In this document: positions 35,935-44,396 of the stretch, one piece after another | Numbering within the stretch: position 1 is the stretch's first letter | Layout of the letters: each line of letters starts with the position of its first letter | Program-made: the position numbers and the translations under genes | DNA from: Pseudomonas kitaguniensis | Lineage (GTDB): Bacteria; Pseudomonadota; Gammaproteobacteria; Pseudomonadales; Pseudomonadaceae | Assembly: GCF_009296165.1 (NCBI RefSeq) | Contig: NZ_VUAZ01000041.1 | Coordinates: 16,218-80,217 of the forward strand | Reading direction: 5' to 3' | DNA length: 64,000 nt | The notes under the pieces: model-generated | The model's input: the letters and a program-made list of their open reading frames with translations, nothing else | Told to the model about the DNA's origin: nothing | Database searches by the model: none

Positions 35935-37224
35935 GTGCCCTTTACCCTCTCAGCAGCGAGACCACGCGTCACCTCACTTACCGCTGAACTCATTGGGTCC
36001 TTCATGCGCCGTGTCGAAAATCCCCCGCCGCCCCCTGTTCGCAATTACGCCCATTTCCATCAGGCGCTGGCTGGGGTGCAGCTACCCGCCGCCTTCATCG
36101 ATCTGGAGGCACTCATCGTAAACCTGCAGCGCCTGGGCAAACGCGCCGGGGGCTTGCCCGTGCGGTTGGTGACCAAATCCATACGCTCGGTGGAGATGAT
36201 TCGCACGATCATGGCCGCGGGGCCATTTATGCAGGGCCTGCTGTGCTACTCCGCCGCCGAGGCCGCCTGGCTGGCCGGCTTGGGGTTTGACGACATCGTC
36301 GTGGCTTACCCGACGGTCGATGAGCGCAGTCTGGTAAAAGTCGCCTGCCAATTGCGCCGCGGACGCTCGATTACCTTGATGGTCGATAACCGGGCCCAGG
36401 TGCAGGCGATCAACGAGATAGCCGTGACAGAAGGTGTGGTCATGCCGTTGGCGATTGATCTGGATATGTCATCGGCTTTTCCGGGGCTGTACTTTGGCGT
36501 GCACCGTTCGCCGATCAATGACGTGGGGACTGCGCTCCGGCTGGCCGCCAATATCGCCTCGTGCCAGGGCGTCGTACTGCGGGGGCTGATGGGCTATGAA
36601 GGGCAAATTGCCGGGTTGATGGACGCTGTGCCAGGCCAAGCCGTCAAGAATGCAATCATCCGTTTTCTCAAGCGCCGCTCCATTGCCGAAGTCAATAAAC
36701 GCCGTGAGCAGGTCGTGCAGGCATTGCGTAAGGCCGGCCATACGCTGCAGTTCGTGAACGGCGGCGGCACGGGCAGTTTTGAAAGCACCCGACTCGACCC
36801 TTCGGTTACCGAGTTGGCTGCCGGATCAGGCCTGTACGCACCGACCTTGTTCGACCATTACCAAGCCTTCGAACTGACGCCCGCCGCCGGTTTTGCCTTG
36901 CCGGTGACACGCACCCAGGCTCCCGGCGTGATGGTGTGCTCAGGCGGCGGTTACATCGCCTCCGGGCCGGCGGGTAAGGACCGATTGCCCCGGCCCTGGC
37001 TGCCCAGCGGCTGCCGCTTGATCGACAACGAAGCCGCCGGCGAAGTACAGACCCCACTGCTGCATACCCTGGCGCAAGCGTTGAACATCGGTGACCCGGT
37101 ACTGTTTCGTCACGCCAAAGCGGGCGAACTGTGTGAGCGTTTCGATGAACTGTTGGTCATCAGCAACGGGCGCGTGGTGGACCGTGTACCGACTTACCGC
37201 GGCGAGGGCAAAAACTTCTCCTGA
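35935..37224 (+). CDS. D-threonine-aldolase / D-serine-dehydratase-like PLP enzyme
   Basis: This protein of about 429 residues is of fold type III (alanine-racemase N-terminal domain). The PLP lysine is in PVRLVTKSIRSV, and FVNGGGTGSFES is a phosphate-binding glycine loop. The C-terminal FRHAKAGELCERFDELLVI carries the His and Cys expected for the D-serine dehydratase-like metal site. Family members cleave beta-hydroxy amino acids to an aldehyde and glycine, or deaminate D-amino acids. Start choice is uncertain: GTG 35935 is the first start in the frame. A strong ribosome site (GAGAGGAGCGAAC) points to ATG 35882 in another frame, which would join this frame after adding one C at about 35903-35905. 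The next gene is an aldehyde dehydrogenase, as expected for an aldehyde product. Confidence 0.85.
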   Translation: MPFTLSAARPRVTSLTAELIGSFMRRVENPPPPPVRNYAHFHQALAGVQLPAAFIDLEALIVNLQRLGKRAGGLPVRLVTKSIRSVEMIRTIMAAGPFMQGLLCYSAAEAAWLAGLGFDDIVVAYPTVDERSLVKVACQLRRGRSITLMVDNRAQVQAINEIAVTEGVVMPLAIDLDMSSAFPGLYFGVHRSPINDVGTALRLAANIASCQGVVLRGLMGYEGQIAGLMDAVPGQAVKNAIIRFLKRRSIAEVNKRREQVVQALRKAGHTLQFVNGGGTGSFESTRLDPSVTELAAGSGLYAPTLFDHYQAFELTPAAGFALPVTRTQAPGVMVCSGGGYIASGPAGKDRLPRPWLPSGCRLIDNEAAGEVQTPLLHTLAQALNIGDPVLFRHAKAGELCERFDELLVISNGRVVDRVPTYRGEGKNFS

Positions 37225-37278
37225 TGGCGCACGCGTTCTCACCACTCCTCTTCCTGCACTTTGCTCAAGGATAACGTC

Positions 37279-38715
37279 ATGAATCAGCCTCTCAGCAACC
37301 TGCCCTCTTCGCTTGAGCCCGTGCCGTTACTCAGTGAACTGTTCACGGCCCAACAAGCCGCCGTGTATGCCCAGGGAGCCCCCACCTACGAGCAGCGTAT
37401 CGCTGCGCTGGACGCCGTGTTGCGCCTGGTCAGCGATCACCACGACGAACTGCTGGAAGCGGTGTGTGCGGATTTCGGCAACCGTTCGTTCGCCGAGACC
37501 CAACTCAGTGAGCTGATGCCCATCGTCAACGGCATCAAGCATATTCGCTCGCACCTCAAAGCCTGGATGCGCCCCAGCAAACGCAAAGTGGGCATTGCCT
37601 TCAAGCCCGCCACGGCACGGGTGATCTACCAACCCCTGGGCGTAGTCGGCATTCTGGCGCCGTGGAATTACCCGCTGACACTGACCCTTGCACCGCTGGT
37701 GGAAGCGTTGGCGGCGGGTAATCGGGTGATGATCAAACCATCGGAACTGACGCCGCGTACCGCCCTGTTGCTGCAATACTTGCTGGCCCAAACCTTTCCC
37801 GCCGACCACGTCAGTGTGGTCATCGGCGACGCGCAAGTGGCCAGCCGCTTCAGCGAACTACCGTTTGATCACTTGTTGTTTACCGGTTCTACACAGGTCG
37901 GGCGTCTGGTAATGGCGGCTGCGGCGCGCAACCTGACCCCGGTGACCTTGGAATTGGGAGGCAAATCGCCAGTGGTACTCACTGCGGATTTCCCACTGAA
38001 GAAAGCCGCGCGGATGATCGCCATCGGCAAGCTATTCAACGCCGGTCAAACCTGCGTCGCCCCCGACTATGTGCTGGTGCCGCGCCATTTGGTCGAGCAC
38101 TTTGCCACCGAATGGGTGGCGGCGGCCAAGCAGCTGTATCCCACCATTGACGGCAATAAAGACTACACCTCGATTATCTCGCGGCGTCACTACGAACGCC
38201 TGTTGTATCTGGTCGATCAGGCCATCGTGGCCGGGGCCAAGGTGTGGCAGGATAAGGCGTTCGACCGGACCACCGAGCGCAAAGTCCCCCCAACCTTGCT
38301 GACCGACGTGCCCTTGAACACCGATATCATGCGCGAGGAAATTTTTGGCCCACTGTTGCCGGTAATCGCCTATGACACACTCGACGAGGCGCTCGCCTTC
38401 ATCAATGCGCGACCCAAACCGTTGGCGCTGTATTGCTTCTCCAATGATCGAACCAGCATCGCGCATGTGGTGCAGCAAACTCGTTCAGGCGGTGTGACCA
38501 TCAATGGCACCATGCTGCATGCCACCCAGGACGACCTTCCCTTCGGCGGCGTCGGTGAAAGCGGCACAGGCGCCTATCATGGCTATGAAGGGTTCGTGCG
38601 CCTGTCCCATGCACGGGGCGTATTCAAGCTAAGCCCCTTCAATATGTCTGACAAGGTCTCGGCACCCTATGGGCGGCTGACCCGCCTGGTGGTCCGCCTG
38701 ATGCTGGGCAAGTAG
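37279..38715 (+). CDS. NAD(P)-dependent aldehyde dehydrogenase (coniferyl-aldehyde-dehydrogenase-like)
   Basis: This protein of about 478 residues is in the class 3-like aldehyde dehydrogenase branch that includes coniferyl aldehyde dehydrogenase and fatty aldehyde dehydrogenases. The nucleotide loop is FTGSTQVGRLV, the general base Glu is in LELGGKSP and the nucleophile Cys is in FNAGQTCVAPDY. NWYP-like substrate segments are replaced by APWNYPLTLTLAPL. The short N-terminus and hydrophobic C-terminal tail (LTRLVVRLMLGK) are consistent with membrane-associated fatty or aryl aldehyde oxidation. AAGGA lies 8 bases before ATG 37279. It follows the D-threonine-aldolase-like gene by 54 bases and precedes an AraC gene by 21 bases. 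Confidence 0.92.
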   Translation: MNQPLSNLPSSLEPVPLLSELFTAQQAAVYAQGAPTYEQRIAALDAVLRLVSDHHDELLEAVCADFGNRSFAETQLSELMPIVNGIKHIRSHLKAWMRPSKRKVGIAFKPATARVIYQPLGVVGILAPWNYPLTLTLAPLVEALAAGNRVMIKPSELTPRTALLLQYLLAQTFPADHVSVVIGDAQVASRFSELPFDHLLFTGSTQVGRLVMAAAARNLTPVTLELGGKSPVVLTADFPLKKAARMIAIGKLFNAGQTCVAPDYVLVPRHLVEHFATEWVAAAKQLYPTIDGNKDYTSIISRRHYERLLYLVDQAIVAGAKVWQDKAFDRTTERKVPPTLLTDVPLNTDIMREEIFGPLLPVIAYDTLDEALAFINARPKPLALYCFSNDRTSIAHVVQQTRSGGVTINGTMLHATQDDLPFGGVGESGTGAYHGYEGFVRLSHARGVFKLSPFNMSDKVSAPYGRLTRLVVRLMLGK

Positions 38716-38736
38716 GCGCACAACGAGGAGCACTGC

Positions 38737-39750
38737 ATGCTTGCCCCCCTATGGCACACCGCGGATTTACCGGTCAACCTGCTGCGCAGCCTGGCGGATC
38801 TCATTGCGCAATTAGGCCTGGACCCCAGCCGGCTGTGCTTGGGGCTGGGTTTCAATGTCGCAGACCTGGCCAACCCGCAAAGCCGGGTCTCGATTCGTCA
38901 AGCCTGCCTGATGATCAAACGCGCCCTGGAGATGACTAACGGCCGCGACCGAGGGCTGGGTCTGGACATGAGCGCGACTGAGTCCATCACCTCCATGGGC
39001 CTGGTAGGTTACGCCATGCTGACCAGCGCCACCCTCGGCAGTGCGATAGCCCTGGGCATCGACCTGCAGAAGCAGACCGGCGCGCTGTTGAGCTTTGAGC
39101 ACCTCCAATCCCCTGGGCATATCACGCTCCAAGTCACTTGCCCATTTCATGAGCCCGACATTCTGACCTTTCTCGTTGAAGAAGCCTTCGGGATGCTGCT
39201 GAATATCGCCCGCGCGCTGGCGGGCCCGATGTTCAGCCCATCGTCGATCGAACTGAGTTACCCAAGGCCCGCCTACGCCGATCACTATGAACACTTGTTT
39301 AGATGCCCGGTGCACTTTGATCGCAAGGACAATCTATTTGTCTGCGCCAATCACTGGGCGAATACCCCCATCGGCACCCACGATGCGCTGAGCAATCGAC
39401 AAGTCGTTGAGCTACTGGAGATGAGTGCTGATCGAGGCGGTGAACTTGAGTTCATCGAGTCCGTCGAGCGCATTCTGCGTCGTGATCTACGTACGCCTGT
39501 CAGCCTGTCAGCAGTTGCCTCACAACTGTGTATGAGCGAGCGAACTTTGCGCCGCCGCCTCGCCCAGAACGACATGTCCTATCAGGCCATCCTGGATGAC
39601 CTGCGCAAACAACGGGCCTTGGCGCTGCTGGGCAATGTGCGCATGACCCTGGATGAGGTTGCCTACGAGGTGGGTTTCAGCGACGCGCAGAACTTCCGCA
39701 AGGCGTTCAAGCGCTGGACCGGGCAGGGTCCACGGCAAACGCGCGCTTGA
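38737..39750 (+). CDS. AraC-family regulator (paralogue of the gene at 26217)
   Basis: This 337-residue protein has the same plan as the AraC gene at 26217-27263: a sensor N-terminus (DLIAQLGLDPSRLCLGLGFNVADL, MGLVGYAMLTSATLGSAIALG) and a C-terminal helix-turn-helix pair (SQLCMSERTLRRRLAQND, LDEVAYEVGFSDAQNFRKAFKRWTG). GAGGAG precedes the ATG at 38737. It lies in line with the aldehyde dehydrogenase upstream and converges with the second aldehyde dehydrogenase (10-base gap), so it may activate the operon that contains it. Two such paralogues in one 20-kb region suggest that its two halves respond to the same or related signals. Confidence 0.93.
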   Translation: MLAPLWHTADLPVNLLRSLADLIAQLGLDPSRLCLGLGFNVADLANPQSRVSIRQACLMIKRALEMTNGRDRGLGLDMSATESITSMGLVGYAMLTSATLGSAIALGIDLQKQTGALLSFEHLQSPGHITLQVTCPFHEPDILTFLVEEAFGMLLNIARALAGPMFSPSSIELSYPRPAYADHYEHLFRCPVHFDRKDNLFVCANHWANTPIGTHDALSNRQVVELLEMSADRGGELEFIESVERILRRDLRTPVSLSAVASQLCMSERTLRRRLAQNDMSYQAILDDLRKQRALALLGNVRMTLDEVAYEVGFSDAQNFRKAFKRWTGQGPRQTRA

Positions 39751-39759
39751 ACATTTCAA

Positions 39760-41295
39760 TTAGTCACGCGGCTTTTGGCTGAAGGCTTCAAGCCTGAAGC
39801 CATGCCAGGCGATTGCCAGCAGGCGCAAACGCCGCGGCCCATACAGCGCCTGGATGAAGCGTTCGAACAGTTGGAATTTGCGCGGTGTGTAGGGGTACCA
39901 ATTGGCTTCGATCTTGCTTCCGGCCTTGTCGATCAGTATGGCTTTACTGCGAGTGAACCCCAGCAACCCTTCCGGCCCACGCAGTTTTCCGAATCCACTT
40001 TTCTTCGCCCCACCGAACGGCAGGCCTGGGTTGCCTTCGCTCATGTTGACGTTGTTGATCGAAACACCACCGACCTCAAGTGCACCAGCCACCCGCAGCG
40101 CGCGCTGCGCATCAGCACTGAACACACTGGCGCACAGGCCGTAATGGGTGTCGTTGGCCAACTCGATGGCGTGGGCTTCGCTGGTAAACGCCATGATCGG
40201 CAGTACGGGCCCGAACGTTTCCTCGTTCCAGACCCGCATGTCCGACGTGACACGGTCCAGAATGATTGGCCGCACTGTCAGGGAATTCGCATCGGGTATG
40301 ACACCGAATCGCAGGCGGGCACCGCGCTCCAGAGCGTCTTGAACATGTTCGATGACCTTGTCGCGCTGAAAGCCGACGGTCATACGCCCGACGTCGGCGT
40401 CGCCGTTATCGCCACAGCGTACTACGACGTTTTCCGCCGCCTGCACCAGACTGTCGACGAAACGATCCAGCACGCTGTGTTCTACCAATAAACGCTCCAC
40501 ACCACTGCAGGATTGCCCGGCATTCGTGAAACCGCCCCACAACGCACCCGCCACCGAACGCGCTATTGGCGCGTCGGCAAACACAATCATCGGATCTTTA
40601 CCGCCCAGCTCCAGCTCAACGGGGATCAACTCGCGACTGGCCTGGGCCATGATCTTGCTGCCGGTGGGGCCGCTGCCGGTAAAAAAGATCTTCGCCGGCT
40701 GTTGGTCGATCAACGCCGAGCCCAGGCTGCCGTTGCCGTACACCACCTGGACCAGGGCCTGGAGTATCGGAGAGCATGCAAGGACCTGTTCGACCAGGCC
40801 TTCGCAGGGGGCATGTTCGGAGGGTTTGTAGACCACCGCATTGCCCGTTGCAATCGCTGCTGCAATACCAGTAATCGCGTTATGGAACGGGTAGTTCCAG
40901 GGACAGATGATCAGCACCACACCCAAGGGTTCATGCAGCAGCAACGATTGCTTGCCCAACAATGTAATTGGCGTCTTGACCTTTTCAGGTTTCAGCAGCT
41001 GTTGGGCATTATTCTCCAACCAATTGAGCCAATCGAGGGTGCCAAGGATTTCCGCGATCAAGGCATCTGTTCGACATTTGCCAACCTCGTGCATCACCCG
41101 CGCGATGATCATTGAGCGGTGAGCCAGAATCGCGTGTTTGAGCTTGCACAACTCGGCCAGACGCGCCTGGATCGACAGTTGTGAATGAGTACGCAAGGCC
41201 GTGCGGGCATTTTCGAATGCGACCCGGGAAATCTCAGCCTCATATGACAGCACAGTGTCGTGCGGGCGGGATTCGAATTCATTAGGGTGGGTCAT
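39760..41295 (-). CDS. NAD(P)-dependent aldehyde dehydrogenase
   Basis: This 511-residue member of the aldehyde dehydrogenase superfamily has ICPWNYPFHNAITGIAAAIATGN, the nucleotide loop FTGSGPTGSKI, the Glu in ELELGGKDPMI, the Cys in FTNAGQSCSGVERL and EETFGPVLPI near the C-terminus. It oxidises aldehydes to acids. The C-terminal tail of about 60 residues (WYPYTPRKFQLFERFIQALYGPRR) resembles those of membrane-associated fatty-aldehyde enzymes. GAGGAG lies 6 bases before ATG 41295. It is transcribed alone on the minus strand, converging with the AraC gene and divergent from the thioesterase. It differs from the aldehyde dehydrogenase at 37279 and so may act on another chain length or step. 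Confidence 0.92.
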   Translation of the reverse strand: MTHPNEFESRPHDTVLSYEAEISRVAFENARTALRTHSQLSIQARLAELCKLKHAILAHRSMIIARVMHEVGKCRTDALIAEILGTLDWLNWLENNAQQLLKPEKVKTPITLLGKQSLLLHEPLGVVLIICPWNYPFHNAITGIAAAIATGNAVVYKPSEHAPCEGLVEQVLACSPILQALVQVVYGNGSLGSALIDQQPAKIFFTGSGPTGSKIMAQASRELIPVELELGGKDPMIVFADAPIARSVAGALWGGFTNAGQSCSGVERLLVEHSVLDRFVDSLVQAAENVVVRCGDNGDADVGRMTVGFQRDKVIEHVQDALERGARLRFGVIPDANSLTVRPIILDRVTSDMRVWNEETFGPVLPIMAFTSEAHAIELANDTHYGLCASVFSADAQRALRVAGALEVGGVSINNVNMSEGNPGLPFGGAKKSGFGKLRGPEGLLGFTRSKAILIDKAGSKIEANWYPYTPRKFQLFERFIQALYGPRRLRLLAIAWHGFRLEAFSQKPRD

Positions 41296-41549
41296 TCAAC
41301 GCTCCTCGGGATCATCGGCCAGCCGCCACGATAACGGGCTGTCGGGCACTGAGGCAGGGTTGATACGGACGAAAAAGGGTTCAAACCGGCTATATCGCGA
41401 TAGCCACCTGCGAGCCCCGCGAGAAAACCCTAAACCATGAAATTAGTGATCGGAATGCACTTTTGTGCAGCATTGAGTCATTTACGGACCTACCTGGCTC
41501 AGCCCTCAGCACTTTAAAGTACGCCAACTATTCAATCATCGGCGTCGTT

Positions 41550-42101
41550 ATGAATCTCTGGTTTCGGCTTCTCCTCATGCTGCTGCGTCGACCGTGGCGC
41601 AAACCGGCAAAAGCACTCGAATCGACCGTCATCCGCATGCGCGTATGGCCATTGGATCTGGACTTCAATCGACACGTCACCAACGGCCGATATTTCACAT
41701 TGGCGGATGTGGGACGCATGGACTTCGTTTTGCGCAGTGGCGCCTATCGAGTAGCTATCAAAGCAAAGGCGCTGCCCATCGTCGGAGACACTTGGGGTAA
41801 ATTTCGGCGTGAGCTCAGACTGTTTGAAGCTTTTGAAATCCACACAAGGATGCTTGGCTGGGACGACAAGTGGAGCTTCATGGAGCATCGGTTTGTGAGC
41901 AAAGGCAGAGTGATCGGCATTGTCATGATGCGAGGTCTGTTTCGTTCACAGAAAGGTGTTATCGCGCCAAGCGAATTTGTTCGAGAACTGGGACTGCCCG
42001 CACAGTCACCAGAGATGCCGAAATGGCTGATGTCGTGGTCGCAGAGCTGCGACGCCATGAGCCGCCAACTCAGAGATGAAGAAAGCACCAATGATCGGTA
42101 A
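41550..42101 (+). CDS. Hotdog-fold acyl-CoA thioesterase-like protein
   Basis: This protein of about 183 residues has the 4-hydroxybenzoyl-CoA-thioesterase-like pattern RMRVWPLDLDFNRHVTNGRYFTLADVGRMDF, in which the Asp-Asn-His (D-FNRH) region and following helix form the hotdog core. The ELRLFEAFEIHTRMLGWDDKWSFMEHRF strand pair completes the fold. Such proteins hydrolyse acyl-CoA or acyl-ACP esters. The N-terminus has a hydrophobic stretch (MNLWFRLLLMLLRRPW) that could anchor the protein, as in Them6-like members. I chose ATG 41550, where the fold begins, although the frame is open to 41463. It fits a fatty acid or aryl acid step of the neighbouring aldehyde oxidation genes. Confidence 0.85.
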   Translation: MNLWFRLLLMLLRRPWRKPAKALESTVIRMRVWPLDLDFNRHVTNGRYFTLADVGRMDFVLRSGAYRVAIKAKALPIVGDTWGKFRRELRLFEAFEIHTRMLGWDDKWSFMEHRFVSKGRVIGIVMMRGLFRSQKGVIAPSEFVRELGLPAQSPEMPKWLMSWSQSCDAMSRQLRDEESTNDR

Positions 42102-42350
42102 TCCAGGCCTGCGCGCCATCAACAAAAACCCTAAATGGCAAATTGCCACCACTGGTCGGATTGGCCGTTGCGTCGTTGGACGTTTTTTTTGCTCTGTGGC
42201 TCTATGTTCACAGACTTGATCGGATGATCGAGTGCAACTTTTTCAACGTGTTGAGGAGTACCACGACAGGCAGAACATAAGAGGCTCGACCGTAGCGCAG
42301 GCGAACCCCTTAAAATAACAGCGGAATGGGCTTTATGGCGGACTCGTATT

Positions 42351-43481
42351 ATGCCTAACCTTCACTCTTTCCCCAGTACACCGTTGATTCGCTGGTTTGT
42401 TAAAGACAACGAAAACCTGGATCGGGACATCCGCTTAAAGCTACTCAAAGACCCCTTTTCCTCTCGTGCCGCCCTGGTCGCGGCGGGGATGAATACACTG
42501 CTTGTGTGCAGCGTTGCAGTCATACTTCACCCAACGTTGTTTTTCATCTGTTGGTTAATCGCCGACATGCTGATTTGGATCATCCGCTGGTTCCTGCTGC
42601 GCAGGTTTATTGCCAGTGGCAAGTCCATGCGCCGCTACGCGACCGACCTTTCCCTGCTCTTCGGTTTGATCTGGGCGGCCGAAATAGGCATTGGCACAGC
42701 GGGCTGCATTATCAGTCAGGACCCGGTACTCCAAGTTCTGGCATGCACATCGGCAGTCAGCATGAATGGCGCGATTGCCATGCGAAACCAAGGCATACCC
42801 CGCTACGCATTTACGCAGATCCTGTTCACGGATATACCGATGAAACTGGCCACGTTGTTCCAACCAGAACCGATGTTGCGGGTGCTGATTCTACAAGCGC
42901 CCATGTACCTGACTGGCCTCTGGGTACTGCTGAACAACCTCAATGCAAACCTGACCAAAGCCTATATTGCAGAAGCACAGAGCACGCATTCAGCCACCCA
43001 CGACAAACTCACGGGCGTATTGAACAGGTTAGGTATGTTCAATGTAATGACGGCGTTACTCAGCTCGAAAGCCAAAGTGGCGAGTGGTTTTTGCCTGCTG
43101 TGTCTGGATTTGGATGGGTTCAAAAAAATCAATGATGCCAACGGGCATGCCACCGGCGACAAAGTACTGGTGTGCTTCTCTGCAATGATCAGTAATGTGG
43201 TGCGCAAAAATGATGCCGTGGCGCGACTGGGCGGCGACGAATTTATCGTGTTGATGCCGGATATAGACAAGTTATCCGCTTCACTTATTGCAGAGCGAAT
43301 TATCCAAACCCTGGAAGATTACGTGGGTAAAAACGCGAATTACAAAGGATTGGGTGTCAGCATCGGTATCACCGAGATCTCGCCTTTTGAGCCAGGGAGT
43401 GTTGAGCAGATGCTCTCCAGAGCGGATATTGCAATGTATAACGCAAAATCTGCGGGCAAGAACTGTTACCGGTTTGGATAA
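42351..43481 (+). CDS. Membrane diguanylate cyclase (GGDEF)
   Basis: This 376-residue protein has about six hydrophobic segments between residues 38 and 208 (an integral-membrane sensor resembling MASE domains) followed by a GGDEF domain. The active-site motif GGDEF is at residues 294-298, and the inhibitory site RKND (RxxD) lies at 285-288, the correct five residues before it. It should make cyclic di-GMP and be product-inhibited. DGFKKINDANGHATGDKVL is the usual GGDEF substrate-binding segment. It has no EAL domain. It is a single gene preceded by 249 bases without a gene, and affects biofilm or motility in general, though its signal is unknown. Confidence 0.94.
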   Translation: MPNLHSFPSTPLIRWFVKDNENLDRDIRLKLLKDPFSSRAALVAAGMNTLLVCSVAVILHPTLFFICWLIADMLIWIIRWFLLRRFIASGKSMRRYATDLSLLFGLIWAAEIGIGTAGCIISQDPVLQVLACTSAVSMNGAIAMRNQGIPRYAFTQILFTDIPMKLATLFQPEPMLRVLILQAPMYLTGLWVLLNNLNANLTKAYIAEAQSTHSATHDKLTGVLNRLGMFNVMTALLSSKAKVASGFCLLCLDLDGFKKINDANGHATGDKVLVCFSAMISNVVRKNDAVARLGGDEFIVLMPDIDKLSASLIAERIIQTLEDYVGKNANYKGLGVSIGITEISPFEPGSVEQMLSRADIAMYNAKSAGKNCYRFG

Positions 43482-43557
43482 CTCTTTGAACTGTTTTACC
43501 TGAAAATAGTGTTCCAGAAGCCCGCCAAAATTTTTTTTCGCGACCCGCAAAGTCGGA

Positions 43558-44280
43558 TTAACAGCCCAAGGCAGCCGCGGCCTCGGTGAGGGAGTCGACA
43601 ACAATATCCCAGTCTTGCTCTGCGACCAGGTCTGATGTCTGGCCCGGCCCATGCTCAAAGGGGCGCGCGATAAAGATCGACTTGAACCCCTGCGCACGTG
43701 CGGCAGCCAGGTCTGAGTTGTGCGCGGCAACCATAGCGACCGCTTCAGGTGCGAGGCCCACAGCTTGTGCAGATTTGAGGTAGGTTTGCGGCTGGGGTTT
43801 GTAGGTTCCGGCGACTTCTGCACCGACGATCACGTCCCAGGGCAACCCGCCAAACTTCGCAAGGTTGAGCATCAAGGCGATGTGCCCATTGGACAGAGGC
43901 CCGATTGAGAACTTGCGCTTCAATCGGGTCAGCCCGGCTACAGCGTCAGGCCATGGGTCCAGCCGCTCCCAGGCTTTGTTGAGTTCGACCAGTTCGGCCT
44001 CGGGGATTCGGCCAAAATCTGCAGCGTGGCGGGAGAGGACCGTTTCAAGGTTTTCCCGGTTCAGCACGTCCAGCGTTACGAAGGGACGCTCGCCAGACCT
44101 GACGCGTTGCATGGCGGGTTGGTACAGCCCGCGCCATTGATCTGCAAACGTCAGTGGATCTACGTCCAGCTCGTGACGCTTCAGGAAGGGAGCGACTGCT
44201 CGCGAAACACCGCTTCGCCAATCGACCACCGTACCGAACACGTCAAACCCCAGAAAACCTACCCCTTCGAGCTTTGCCAT
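43558..44280 (-). CDS. Haloacid dehalogenase type II (HAD family)
   Basis: This protein of about 240 residues starts with the HAD nucleophile motif FDVFGTVVDWRSG (Asp13), has LSNGHIALM (motif II) and a Lys-containing region (GTYKPQPQTY), and ends with AHNSDLAAARAQGFKSIFIAR (motif IV). The phrase VFGTVVDWRSG is typical of L-2-haloacid dehalogenases, which displace chloride from 2-chloro acids, although many members have other substrates. AGAGG lies 7 bases before ATG 44280, and the frame is open to 44313. It converges with the diguanylate cyclase gene. Function beyond the family is unproven. Confidence 0.9.
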   Translation of the reverse strand: MAKLEGVGFLGFDVFGTVVDWRSGVSRAVAPFLKRHELDVDPLTFADQWRGLYQPAMQRVRSGERPFVTLDVLNRENLETVLSRHAADFGRIPEAELVELNKAWERLDPWPDAVAGLTRLKRKFSIGPLSNGHIALMLNLAKFGGLPWDVIVGAEVAGTYKPQPQTYLKSAQAVGLAPEAVAMVAAHNSDLAAARAQGFKSIFIARPFEHGPGQTSDLVAEQDWDIVVDSLTEAAAALGC

Positions 44281-44396
44281 CTCGCCGCCTCTTAAGTCCG
44301 TGGTCGTGAACACTGCCCCGATAAACGCGGTAATCAGCGCTCTGTCGGCCGATTATGCGCCGATCACTCCCTTGAGGTTTCGCGGCTGACGAGGGC

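Noticed and set aside
35882..36121. 79-codon frame with a strong ribosome site before the D-threonine-aldolase-like gene
   Set aside because: The peptide after the first few residues looks non-coding. I take the start as that of the enzyme, displaced by a frameshift, and not as a separate gene.
42163..42200. Possible RNA or palindrome upstream of the GGDEF gene
   Set aside because: The region holds a short TGGCAAATTGCCA palindrome at about 42135 and a T run, but no stem and T-run combination suggesting a terminator or RNA gene.
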